Assembly: GCA_964425275.1 (NCBI GenBank)
Contig: CAYRLZ010000011.1
Span: 1 to 6,481, forward strand
Reading direction: 5' to 3'
From: CAYRLZ01 sp964425275
GTDB lineage: Bacteria > Hydrothermota > Tepidihabitantia > Tepidihabitantales > JBDRVQ01
Length of the DNA stretch: 6,481 nucleotides
This document shows positions 1-5,920 of the stretch, one piece after another (position 1 is the stretch's first letter; each line of letters starts with the position of its first letter). The position numbers and the translations under genes are program-made. A model generated the notes under the pieces. It was not told the DNA's origin. It made no database searches and was given only the letters and a program-made list of their open reading frames with translations.

Positions 1-134
1 GTACCGCCATTTTAATCTGCCATCAGGTGAAAGGGCATAAAGACAACTATCATCAGAGCCAAAATAGATTGTCCCATCAGCACCAAGCGCCGGAGAAAAC
101 CACACCCAATTGCCAGTCTGGTACCGCCATTTTA
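1..134 (-). repeat. 120-bp periodic repeat encoding successive propeller blades
   Basis: The 14-base string GTACCGCCATTTTA occurs at 1-14 and again at 121-134, exactly 120 bp apart. On the minus strand it encodes the conserved start of a PQQ-like blade (KWRY). This is an internal coding repeat, not a mobile element; more copies probably lie beyond the window's left edge. Confidence 0.75.
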
Positions 135-222
135 CTGTCCCTGGTGCACCATAATCCTGTCCATTTATTAAACCGATAAAAAGACCAAACAATATCAGAC
201 TAAAAATTCTCCTTTTTCCCAT
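1..222 (-). CDS. Secreted PQQ-like beta-propeller repeat protein, N-terminal part (cut by window edge)
   Basis: This is the first 74 codons of a protein that continues beyond position 1. It starts with ATG at 222-220, preceded by a GGAGG Shine-Dalgarno sequence at 231-227 with good spacing. Residues 1-21 form a signal peptide: basic MGKRR, a hydrophobic stretch, then a cleavage-like LINGQ. After it comes a beta-propeller blade in which KWRY, a polar loop, GADGTIYFGS and LYALSPDG recur in the order typical of PQQ_2/BamB-like repeats. KWRY appears twice, exactly 40 residues apart, which is the usual blade length. Such proteins are periplasmic or secreted scaffolds; enzyme activity cannot be inferred from this part. 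It is the last visible gene of the minus-strand operon, 12 nt after a short upstream ORF. The family call is solid. The specific function is unknown. Confidence 0.85.
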   Translation of the reverse strand, partial: MGKRRIFSLILFGLFIGLINGQDYGAPGTVKWRYQTGNWVWFSPALGADGTIYFGSDDSCLYALSPDGRLKWRY

Positions 223-284
223 AATACCTCCAATTCACCTAATCCTTCCAGTCCTTATCTCTTTGGTCTTAAAAATTGGAACTC

Positions 285-377
285 TCATCTCACCCCCTTT
301 ACCCGATATCTTCCCGCCTCGGTTAGATTGAGTAGGATAAGGGCAAAGATTACTGCAAATAAAAAACACTTCTTCAT
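285..377 (-). CDS. Small 30-aa signal-peptide-like ORF
   Basis: A short ORF starts with ATG at 377-375, four nt after a strong GGAGG at 386-382, and only 15 nt after the stop of the DUF6922-like gene. The product begins MKKCFLFAVIFALILLN, a clear n-region plus hydrophobic core. A TEA|G-like cleavage site follows, leaving a basic tail of nine residues (GRYRVKGVR). Its TGA at 287-285 overlaps the ATG (288-286) of a second 17-codon ORF (288 to 235, MRVPIFKTKEIRTGRIR). That ORF ends 12 nt before the PQQ-protein start. It could be a real small secreted or membrane peptide, a coupling leader, or the remnant of a frameshifted secreted-protein gene. I do not recognise it. The strong ribosome binding site and signal peptide argue it is or was translated. 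Confidence 0.45.
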   Translation of the reverse strand: MKKCFLFAVIFALILLNLTEAGRYRVKGVR

Positions 378-392
378 AAAGCCTCCTTTCCC

Positions 393-704
393 TTATTTAA
401 AATCATGCTTGTTTTTAATAATGGCGTTCTCAAAAACCTCCTTTTTAATCTCTATATCCAGAATCTTTACCCAGAAATTTAAGACCTTTTTCCACCACCG
501 ACCCCTTCCTGGATTAGCCACAACCTCTTTAATCTCATCTTCACCGTAGGTCTTTAATAACCACTTTATATCATCCCACAAACCATAGTTAAGAACCTGG
601 GTTATGATTATCTCTTTGTCCCGCTCAAGAGAAAGATTCTTTAAATCATAAGACCAGAGGATGGAATTAAGCGATTTTGGCAAGCGAAGATTATTTCTTT
701 TCAT
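393..704 (-). CDS. DUF6922-like small protein, putative antitoxin partner of the AbiEii nucleotidyltransferase
   Basis: This is a 103-aa soluble protein with no signal peptide. It starts with LPKSLNSILWSYDLKNLSLERDKE and continues with IIITQVLNYG, DDIKWLLKTYGEDEIKEVV and a WWKKVLNFW segment. This order (leucine/proline start, W-x-Y-D-L, E-D-K, I-x-x-x-L-N-Y-G, W-L-x-x-T-Y, E-I-K-E-V, N-F-W) matches from memory the DUF6922 family of about 100-aa proteins. These are commonly found beside AbiEii/AbiGii nucleotidyltransferase toxins. Here the gene starts 22 nt after the toxin stop, with AGGGGG at 718-713 as ribosome binding site, so the two are almost certainly cotranscribed. An antitoxin or regulatory role is inferred from the pairing; no DNA-binding motif can be called by eye. 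The gene lies after the toxin, whereas AbiE systems usually place the antitoxin first. Confidence 0.7.
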   Translation of the reverse strand: MKRNNLRLPKSLNSILWSYDLKNLSLERDKEIIITQVLNYGLWDDIKWLLKTYGEDEIKEVVANPGRGRWWKKVLNFWVKILDIEIKKEVFENAIIKNKHDFK

Positions 705-726
705 TATAGTTTCCCCCTAACTTTCT

Positions 727-1344
727 TCACCTCGGTAATAATATAATTTTCACCTCATCCCAATTTAACCGCTTTTTACTCCGAATTTCTCTCACGGAAA
801 GGTTTTCTTTATCCGCATCGCTAAAATAGAGGAGTGCCTGAAGGGCAAGATATTGATTGAACTCTTTATATTTCTGTTTTGACAATTCAAGAATCTGGAC
901 TAAACCTAATTTCTTAATCAAATAATAAAGGTCAATGAAATCTCGTTTCGTCCCTCTTTGAGTTATTGCAACCAACTTCATTGCGGCAATGTCTTCTAAG
1001 GCGGCAACACTAACCCAGTCCAAATCAAGCAATGGTTTCAGAAGTGGATACGGATAAAGAAATAGACTAATGATTATATCTTTATATTTTAAAATTAGCG
1101 TGTCTTCTTGTATTTGAACCACCTTAACCGGTTTTAGACTCCTTTCTATTTGGAAAACAAGTTTTTGGGGGTTAAATGATTTTTGGCTATAAAAGTCAAA
1201 ATCAGCAGATGTGCGATGCCCAAGTTGTAATGCTAACCCTGTGCCACCGGCAAGATAAAACTCGTTATCTTTAAGAAATTTTAACTTGGGCAGTAGGTCT
1301 TTTTGTGATTTGGTCAGGATATTTTGATAATCTTGCTGTTTCAT
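727..1344 (-). CDS. AbiEii/AbiGii-family nucleotidyltransferase (toxin-like)
   Basis: This 205-aa cytoplasmic protein has the hallmarks of the AbiEii nucleotidyltransferase fold (PF08843). Motif I is FYLAGGTGLALQLGHRTS at residues 29-46 with the GGT loop at 33-35. The metal-binding pair follows as D48 and D50 (ADFDFYS). The later conserved block is AAMKLVAITQRGTKRDFIDLYYL at residues 120-142, with K123, R130, K133, D135 and D138. All expected key residues are present, so it is probably active. Characterised relatives (AbiEii, MenA) transfer nucleotides to RNA and inhibit growth; the substrate here is unknown. The ATG at 1344-1342 overlaps the upstream lipoprotein's TGA (1343-1341). There is no Shine-Dalgarno before it, pointing to translation by termination-reinitiation. 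The DUF6922-like gene follows 22 nt later. A free-standing, non-toxic nucleotidyltransferase is the main alternative. Confidence 0.88.
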   Translation of the reverse strand: MKQQDYQNILTKSQKDLLPKLKFLKDNEFYLAGGTGLALQLGHRTSADFDFYSQKSFNPQKLVFQIERSLKPVKVVQIQEDTLILKYKDIIISLFLYPYPLLKPLLDLDWVSVAALEDIAAMKLVAITQRGTKRDFIDLYYLIKKLGLVQILELSKQKYKEFNQYLALQALLYFSDADKENLSVREIRSKKRLNWDEVKIILLPR

Positions 1345-2342
1345 TTCGGCACGATAAATATGGTTATGGATTTTCCCGCAAAACGGGCATTTAAGTTGTC
1401 TCTCTGCTGGCGAAGATTTTCAATAATTGCTAAGGGATAAACTTCCTTCAGCGCCTGGTTAATGTCTAAGGGTTTATCGGAAACTATGGCGTAGATTATC
1501 TCCTCCGGTTTCCCACCATACATTATCGGTCCAGATATCTGATACTCACAATTTCCTTCTAACATTGTCTCTTTAAGAAGTTTCGCTTTGCCCTCGCCAT
1601 AAAAATTTAAGATATAGGCATAACAATCATCGCTTGCCCGGAGATTTATCTTGGCGGTATCACCGGGGGCATATGTCTTTTTATCTGCGCGAATCTCAAC
1701 GGTTAAATCGGAATTGGGCGGAATATCCTGCCGCAATTTCTCAAAGTCGCTTAATCTTATTCTCTTTATCCTTTCTCTTTCTTCTTCAATAAATCGGTCT
1801 TTAACCTCGCCTAAGACCCAATATTTATAATAGGTATATTCAATATCTTTCCCGGACATCTTTCCCCATTTCTCCCAGTATCGTTTTCTAATCTCACTGC
1901 CCGCAGTGATTATTTTACTCAATGCCTCAATTTCCGTTATCACCCTCCTCTCCGTCCTATGCACTTCATCGGTTATTCGTTTAATCTCTTCTTGATGAAT
2001 CAGGGTTAAGACCTTAAAATCGGCTCCTAAATGTTCCGCATAACGTTTAAGCATATCTCCAATCGCCGATTCATACGCTTCTTTCTCCTTAATTCCTTGG
2101 CCTTCGCCCAGGAAGTATCCTCTTGGAATTTCGGTAATCCAATTCGGTTTAACCGGTGCAGTGGCTTCCAATAAGGTATCTTTTTGCGGGGTGGGGTGGG
2201 TCCCGATAATTGGTCCGCGACCACACCCCACCCCGAATAGTAGCAAGAAGTAAAAAGTGAAAATGGAGATAATTGTCTTCTCACCTTCACCAAACAATCG
2301 GGCATAAAGACCCGAGCCTCTTTTCGCCTTGTAATATTTCAC
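1341..2342 (-). CDS. LPP20-like lipoprotein with C-terminal DUF4384 domain
   Basis: This is a 333-aa envelope protein. It starts with GTG at 2342-2340, where the G overlaps the preceding gene's TGA, implying coupled translation. The purine-rich AGAAGAAAA just before it may serve as a weak ribosome binding site. The n-region is long (about 22 residues), followed by a hydrophobic core and a GVGC lipobox-like site with C40. Residues about 65-110 (KPNWITEIP, then YFLGEGQG, then an Ala/Glu-rich helix) match the LPP20 pattern and resemble the upstream gene. A long charged helical region (about 115-205) follows. Residues about 214-300 (LTVEIRADKKTYAPGDTAKI, then DDCYAYILNFYGEGKAKLL) look like DUF4384, a beta-domain of envelope and secretion-associated proteins. 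It is probably a periplasm-facing lipoprotein acting with its paralog. Function is unknown. The lipobox lacks the usual Leu at -3. Confidence 0.75.
   Translation of the reverse strand: MKYYKAKRGSGLYARLFGEGEKTIISIFTFYFLLLFGVGCGRGPIIGTHPTPQKDTLLEATAPVKPNWITEIPRGYFLGEGQGIKEKEAYESAIGDMLKRYAEHLGADFKVLTLIHQEEIKRITDEVHRTERRVITEIEALSKIITAGSEIRKRYWEKWGKMSGKDIEYTYYKYWVLGEVKDRFIEEERERIKRIRLSDFEKLRQDIPPNSDLTVEIRADKKTYAPGDTAKINLRASDDCYAYILNFYGEGKAKLLKETMLEGNCEYQISGPIMYGGKPEEIIYAIVSDKPLDINQALKEVYPLAIIENLRQQRDNLNARFAGKSITIFIVPK
2187..2235 (-). repeat. Strong GC-rich inverted repeat inside the second lipoprotein gene
   Basis: Arms CGGGGTGGGGTG (2187-2198) and CACCCCACCCCG (2224-2235) are perfectly complementary over 12 bp. 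An inner GGTC/GACC pair (2199-2202 with 2219-2222, one base bulged) extends the stem to about 16 bp. It spans codons 36-52, covering the lipobox cysteine. No T-run follows on either strand, so it is not a standard terminator. It may fold in the mRNA just after the secretion signal, or simply reflect codon choice for Gly, Val, Thr and Pro. Confidence 0.7.
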
Positions 2343-2977
2343 TTTTCTTCTTGCTTCTCTCCCTGCTTTAACTCCTGCTCTTTCTTCTTTGATTCCCAGT
2401 AACTTTTGAAGGCATCGTTTACTCGGTTAATCTGCTCCTGAGCCATCTTCCACTCTTCTTTCTTCCGGTTGGTGTAATCACTAAAAGATTCTAAGACCTG
2501 TTCATCGGGGACCATCAGTTTAGCAAAGGTTCGGTAATATATCTCTCCGGTCTTTCGCGATTTCCATTGCTCCACATAAAATTTCACGACTTTTGATTTT
2601 TGGATAACGCCTTGGGATGCCCATTCGGTATAACCGCGCGCCGCATTTGACGGATTGAATACCTCACTCATTAGACCTAATTCCGCGGTTATCCGTTCAA
2701 AGAAATCGCGGGCCGCGGTTTCAAAGTAGTTCACTGCCTTTACTCTCGCATCCCTTTCCGCATCGTCTCTTGATGGTTTTTCATCAGCGTATTTATAAGA
2801 TAACCCGACGAAATACTGGGTCCCTCCTTCAACATAAGGCGCTTCGTATGCCCAACTCGGTCGTGGTTTTTCCGATGCCCAAAGGAGTTCATCGCCAGTC
2901 GGTGCCTTTATTTTTCGGGCGCAGTTTAAGGAGACGATAGTTAATAGGACTAAAAAGATTGGTATTACTTTTTTCAT
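2339..2977 (-). CDS. LPP20-like lipoprotein with charged C-terminal helix
   Basis: A 212-aa protein with a textbook start: ATG at 2977-2975 preceded by AAGGAGG at 2990-2984. Its signal peptide (MKKVIPIFLVLLTIVSLNC) ends in a lipobox-like SLNC with C19, suggesting lipid anchoring; Asn at -1 is unusual. Residues 39-90 (RPSWAYEAP, YFVGLSY, then an Asp/Ala/Arg-rich helix with DDAERDARVKAV) match the LPP20 pattern of a P-x-W motif, a G-containing strand and an amphipathic helix. YYRTFAKLMVPDE (147-159) is the last strand-like element. Residues about 160-212 are a highly charged, probably coiled-coil tail ending in KQGEKQEEK. It is the first gene of the operon, directly behind the promoter at 3104-3077. 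The following gene is a divergent paralog overlapping it by 4 nt, so the two products probably act together in the envelope. The exact role is unknown. Confidence 0.75.
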   Translation of the reverse strand: MKKVIPIFLVLLTIVSLNCARKIKAPTGDELLWASEKPRPSWAYEAPYVEGGTQYFVGLSYKYADEKPSRDDAERDARVKAVNYFETAARDFFERITAELGLMSEVFNPSNAARGYTEWASQGVIQKSKVVKFYVEQWKSRKTGEIYYRTFAKLMVPDEQVLESFSDYTNRKKEEWKMAQEQINRVNDAFKSYWESKKKEQELKQGEKQEEK

Positions 2978-3050
2978 AACCTACCTCCTTATAAAAGTTT
3001 TGGCCCTACGCCATTTTTTTTTGTTAATGCCGGTCGTTCTACAAGAAACG

Positions 3051-3070
3051 ATGCTCTCTTTTCTGAGCAT
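3051..3070. promoter_or_regulatory. 20-bp dyad at the predicted transcription start of the lipoprotein operon
   Basis: The perfect inverted repeat ATGCTC-N8-GAGCAT lies immediately after the -10 box (3082-3077), so it starts at about +1 of the minus-strand transcript. It could be a repressor operator or a 5'-end mRNA-stabilising hairpin. A similar dyad sits upstream of the same promoter. Confidence 0.5.
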
Positions 3071-3076
3071 GTCTTT

Positions 3077-3104
3077 ATTATAGCCATTTTTTTCCAGGAG
3101 TCAA
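3077..3104 (-). promoter_or_regulatory. Sigma-70-type promoter of the lipoprotein/AbiEii operon
   Basis: Read on the minus strand, the -35 box is TTGACT (3104-3099) and the -10 box is a perfect TATAAT (3082-3077), separated by 16 nt. The predicted start is near 3070, giving a leader of about 93 nt before the first lipoprotein ATG. It is the only strong promoter I see for the minus-strand genes from 2977 down to 1. Confidence 0.78.
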
Positions 3105-3114
3105 TAGGTTCTCC

Positions 3115-3134
3115 TATGCTCTTCGGTTAGCATA
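3115..3134. promoter_or_regulatory. Second 20-bp dyad upstream of the lipoprotein-operon promoter
   Basis: The inverted repeat TATGCT-N8-AGCATA lies at about -45 to -64 relative to the predicted start. It shares the ATGCT/AGCAT half-sites of the dyad at 3051-3070 (inner spacing 8 rather than 10 nt). Centre-to-centre distance is 64 bp, close to six helical turns. On the plus strand its loop contains CTTCGG, so an RNA hairpin is an alternative reading. Confidence 0.4.
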
Positions 3135-3147
3135 TTCCCCTTTACCT

Positions 3148-3183
3148 AAAAAATTGAACGGGCGCCGGGAAATCCGGCGCCCG
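3148..3183 (-). terminator. Rho-independent terminator of hsp20
   Basis: A perfect 10-bp GC-rich stem (CGGGCGCCGG pairing with CCGGCGCCCG, positions 3183-3174 and 3168-3159) has a 5-nt loop. Read on the minus strand it is followed by TTCAATTTTTT (T6 at 3153-3148). It begins about 18 nt after the hsp20 stop codon. No T-run follows on the plus strand, so it works in one direction only and separates hsp20 from the lipoprotein operon. Confidence 0.9.
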
Positions 3184-3201
3184 ATTGTCTTAGAAGAGGA
3201 C

Positions 3202-3642
3202 TTACTCAATTTTTATCTCGGTGCGCAATTCTTTTTCTGGCTTCTTCTTCGGCAGGGTCAAGGTAAGGACACCGTTCTTGTAAGTCGCCTTCGCGGTCTG
3301 GGCATCAACCTCAATTGGTAAATCCACGGTTCGGGAGAAAGACCCATAAACCCGTTCCCGGCAGTAGTAATCCTTTTCCTTAACCTCCTCATCTTTTTTT
3401 ATTTCGCCCTTAATCGTTACCGTATCTTCCGTTACGGAAACCGATAGGTCCTCCTTCTTCACCCCCGGGACATCGGCCTTGACAATCAAGTCGTCGCCCT
3501 TCTCATAGACCTCAATCGCTGGCTCAAACTCACCAGTGAACCGAGGAAATCGCCGCCCGCGATGGAAGAATTCATCTAAGGTCTCTCTAATGTCCTCTTC
3601 TAATTCCCGAAAGGGACGCCAAGGTTCAAGCCATCTTTTCAT
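3202..3642 (-). CDS. hsp20: Small heat-shock protein, Hsp20/alpha-crystallin family
   Basis: This 146-aa chaperone has the usual length for the family. It holds unfolding proteins in an ATP-independent way, normally as cytoplasmic oligomers. The N-terminal arm (MKRWLEPWRPFRELEEDIRE) is amphipathic and aromatic. The alpha-crystallin domain runs from about residue 39 to 133: PAIEVYEKGDDLIVKADVPG, then VKKEDLSVSV, then YGSFSRTVDLP at 99-109, then the signature NGVLTLTLPKK at 123-133. A C-terminal IKI motif (143-145) is the I-x-I anchor used in oligomer assembly. ATG at 3642-3640 is preceded by AAGGAGG at 3654-3648. The gene is monocistronic, with its own terminator, and is divergent from the large plus-strand gene. 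I found no CIRCE element and no convincing sigma-32 or sigma-70 boxes upstream, so its regulation is unclear. Confidence 0.95.
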   Translation of the reverse strand: MKRWLEPWRPFRELEEDIRETLDEFFHRGRRFPRFTGEFEPAIEVYEKGDDLIVKADVPGVKKEDLSVSVTEDTVTIKGEIKKDEEVKEKDYYCRERVYGSFSRTVDLPIEVDAQTAKATYKNGVLTLTLPKKKPEKELRTEIKIE

Positions 3643-3718
3643 AGTGCCCTCCTTTTTTATTATTTTTTATTTTCCCTTACATCTTTTAGACTCATCACTC
3701 TGGTTTTAAGATTCCAAC

Positions 3719-3747
3719 TTGACAAAAATTAGTCTCTCACTTATTAT
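3719..3747 (+). promoter_or_regulatory. Sigma-70-type promoter predicted to give a leaderless mRNA
   Basis: A perfect -35 TTGACA (3719-3724), a 17-nt spacer and -10 TATTAT (3742-3747) are followed by only five bases (CTCCA) before the ATG at 3753. The predicted transcription start therefore falls on or within a base or two of the start codon, and no Shine-Dalgarno sequence is present. The promoter lies in the 110-bp divergent region shared with hsp20. Confidence 0.75.
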
Positions 3748-3752
3748 CTCCA

Positions 3753-5834
3753 ATGTTTCTCTCACTCTTTTATCTCCTTTCGGTTGAGGTGAAGATAATT
3801 CCGGCAATCACCATAACCACACCACCAAAGATTGACGGGCTATTTGAGGAATTGTGGACGAAATCAGAAGTGGTTAGTGATTTTGTTCAACAATTCCCCG
3901 AAGAAGGTAAGCCAGCAACCGAATCAACTAAGGTCTATCTATTATCCGATGAGAAAAATATCTATCTTTATTTTAAGTCTTTTCTTGGGGATATAAAGCG
4001 ATTGGACAAAAGAGTCGCCGAAAGGGAAAGGGCAATTGGGGACCGGGTCGGTCTTTATCTTGACCCTTTCGGCGATAGAAATTTTGCCTATTACTTTTCT
4101 GTTAACTGCGGCAATGTGCAGTTTGATGGCATCTTTTCTGAAAGGGGAAGGAATTTTGATTGTTCCTGGGATGGTGTCTGGTATTCCTCAACCAAAATTT
4201 ATCCCTGGGGTTATGCGGTGGAGATGAAGATTCCATTTAAGGCAATCTCTTTTCAGGAAGGTCTTTTTGAATGGGGGATAAATTTTGAAAGGCATATCGC
4301 TTATCGTGAGGAGCGATGCCACTGGTTTGGTCAAAGGCGCGGATATCAGGACCTTGCGCGAATGGGCAAACTCACCGGGATTTCGCCCACTGGGAAGGGA
4401 CTAAATTTGGAATTTTATCCGGTTGGACTAATAAGATATGAAAAGGAAGAAAAGTCCCGTTGGTCGCTGAGCGGTGGTATTGATGGGGTGTGGAACCTAA
4501 CGGCTGAAACCAATCTCTCCCTCACTTTTTTCCCGGATTTTGCCCAGATTGAAGCCGACCCCTACCGGATAAATATCTCCAAGTATGAAACCTATCTTAC
4601 CGAAAAGAGACCATTTTTTACCCAGGGACGAGAGATTTTTTCCATTGGCACCTCATCTTCCTTATTTTACTCAAGGCGAATTGGCCGGGCATTTCCTGAC
4701 GGCCGGGTCGTGCCAATTATTGGCGGTCTAAAATTCCTCCAGCATTCTTCGGGGCGGAGTTTTGGATTGCTTTTAGCCTGGACCGATAGCCTTTTGAGTA
4801 AAAGTTATGAGGAAAAGAGGAGCCGCTTTCTTATCCTGGCCCATAAAGAAAGGGTTGGGCGATATCTAAATCTCAATCTCCTCGGAGTGGAGAAGCGCGG
4901 GGTTTCCTCATATAATAATGCCCTGGGGATTGAAAAAAAGATTAAGTTTAAGGATTTTTTCTTCAATTCCCTTTCCAGTATCTCGCTAAAGACCGAAGAA
5001 CCACTGGGCTATTGGCAAAACCTAACACTGCAATGGCAGGGGAGTAATTTCTGGTTAAACGGTGACCTAAATTATATTAACAAAAACTATAATATTGATG
5101 AGATTGGTTATTCTACCTTCCGCGGCAAAGAGATAAGTCTGGTCCTTGGACCACAGATTACCAACTGGGGCCAATTCCGTTCCCTATCGCCCTCTTTGGG
5201 CGGTGGTTGGCGAAGAGAGATTGATTGGGATAGATGGGGTAATTATCTTGTTTTCTGGCTATCGACTTATTTCAAAAATCTCTACTTCCTCTGGACTGGG
5301 GTCACCTATTCTCATATTTCAGATATCGGCTTATGGTATAATTCCTTCAATTACTATTTTAGTGCCGCCTCACCCTCCGGGAGATTATTTTACATTAGCC
5401 TTTATGGTTATTATCAGACAAAACTCTATAATTATCGCCGGGGATATTTCGCCCCTTATGCCGCGCTGGAGATTTCGCCCTCAGTAAAATTCTCGCCCCA
5501 ATTATCCCTCTCCTTAACACTAACCAGTAATTTAGAATTTGACTCCCTGAACAAAATTGATTGGCAGAGAGACATCTCAATTATTACCCGACCCTATCTC
5601 ACCCATTCTCTAAATACCCAAAACCATTTCCGAATATATTTAGAAAGTGTTCGGACCTTTGACTTAACCGAGGCTCGGGTTAAGACCTACCATAATTTAA
5701 GCGGGCTTTATTCCTATAACTTCCTTCCCAAGAGTTGGCTCTATTTTGGTCTAACCTATCCCCTGCGAAAGAAGCGCCTTCCCGGTAGTTATCCTTCGTT
5801 TATCCTAAAACTTAAATACCTCTTTCTTTTGTAA
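3753..5834 (+). CDS. DUF5916-type outer-membrane protein: CBM9-like domain plus beta-barrel
   Basis: A 693-aa protein. A very short signal-like start (MFLSLFYLLSVEVK) leads into a CBM9-like beta-sandwich at about residues 22-210. That domain opens with TPPKIDGLFEELWTKSE and includes YLYFK, DRVGLYLDPFGDRN (97-110), SVNCGNVQFDG (116-126), WDGVWYSSTK and YAVEMKIPF. The C-terminal two thirds alternate aromatic and polar strands, as in an outer-membrane barrel. They carry the DUF5916 hallmark FFPDFAQIEADP (259-270) and EKRPFF (284-289). The C terminus (KLKYLFLL) resembles a final barrel strand, though it ends in Leu rather than Phe. Homologs are usually annotated as carbohydrate-binding outer-membrane proteins; the substrate is unknown. 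An in-frame stop at 3720-3722 bounds the ORF. The ATG at 3753 has no ribosome binding site but sits right after a strong promoter. A GTG at 3789 would remove the hydrophobic signal and is unlikely. Confidence 0.85.
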   Translation: MFLSLFYLLSVEVKIIPAITITTPPKIDGLFEELWTKSEVVSDFVQQFPEEGKPATESTKVYLLSDEKNIYLYFKSFLGDIKRLDKRVAERERAIGDRVGLYLDPFGDRNFAYYFSVNCGNVQFDGIFSERGRNFDCSWDGVWYSSTKIYPWGYAVEMKIPFKAISFQEGLFEWGINFERHIAYREERCHWFGQRRGYQDLARMGKLTGISPTGKGLNLEFYPVGLIRYEKEEKSRWSLSGGIDGVWNLTAETNLSLTFFPDFAQIEADPYRINISKYETYLTEKRPFFTQGREIFSIGTSSSLFYSRRIGRAFPDGRVVPIIGGLKFLQHSSGRSFGLLLAWTDSLLSKSYEEKRSRFLILAHKERVGRYLNLNLLGVEKRGVSSYNNALGIEKKIKFKDFFFNSLSSISLKTEEPLGYWQNLTLQWQGSNFWLNGDLNYINKNYNIDEIGYSTFRGKEISLVLGPQITNWGQFRSLSPSLGGGWRREIDWDRWGNYLVFWLSTYFKNLYFLWTGVTYSHISDIGLWYNSFNYYFSAASPSGRLFYISLYGYYQTKLYNYRRGYFAPYAALEISPSVKFSPQLSLSLTLTSNLEFDSLNKIDWQRDISIITRPYLTHSLNTQNHFRIYLESVRTFDLTEARVKTYHNLSGLYSYNFLPKSWLYFGLTYPLRKKRLPGSYPSFILKLKYLFLL

Positions 5835-5920
5835 ATAGTGCCCAAAGATCCATTAATGCGATAACGAGATAAGTAATAGGTAAGTTTTTCCAAAATATAA
5901 TGTAATGGAACCACAGATTA

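Noticed and set aside
1..134. Possible CRISPR or tandem-repeat array from the repeated 14-mer
   Set aside because: There are only two copies at a 120-bp period. It is explained by the 40-residue propeller blade.
328..549. 73-codon plus-strand frame opposite the DUF6922-like gene
   Set aside because: It is antisense to a recognisable gene with a good ribosome binding site, and its composition is low-complexity.
2027..2305. 92-codon reading frame on the minus strand within the second lipoprotein gene
   Set aside because: It lies in another frame of a well-supported gene, has no ribosome binding site, and lacks recognisable domains.
2342..2342. Alternative TTG start at codon 16 of the second lipoprotein
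   Set aside because: There is no ribosome binding site for it. The GTG overlapping the previous stop fits the operon's coupling pattern better, though the long n-region leaves some doubt.
3001..3022. TGGC-CCTAC-GCCA followed by nine T on the plus strand, resembling a terminator
   Set aside because: The stem is only 4 bp and no plus-strand gene ends here. It lies in the 5' leader of the lipoprotein operon.
3643..3752. Heat-shock control elements (CIRCE or sigma-32 boxes) for hsp20
   Set aside because: No TTAGCACTC/GAGTGCTAA pair and no CTTGAAA...CCCCAT pattern was found on the minus strand. TTGTCA is present but has no -10 at a proper distance.
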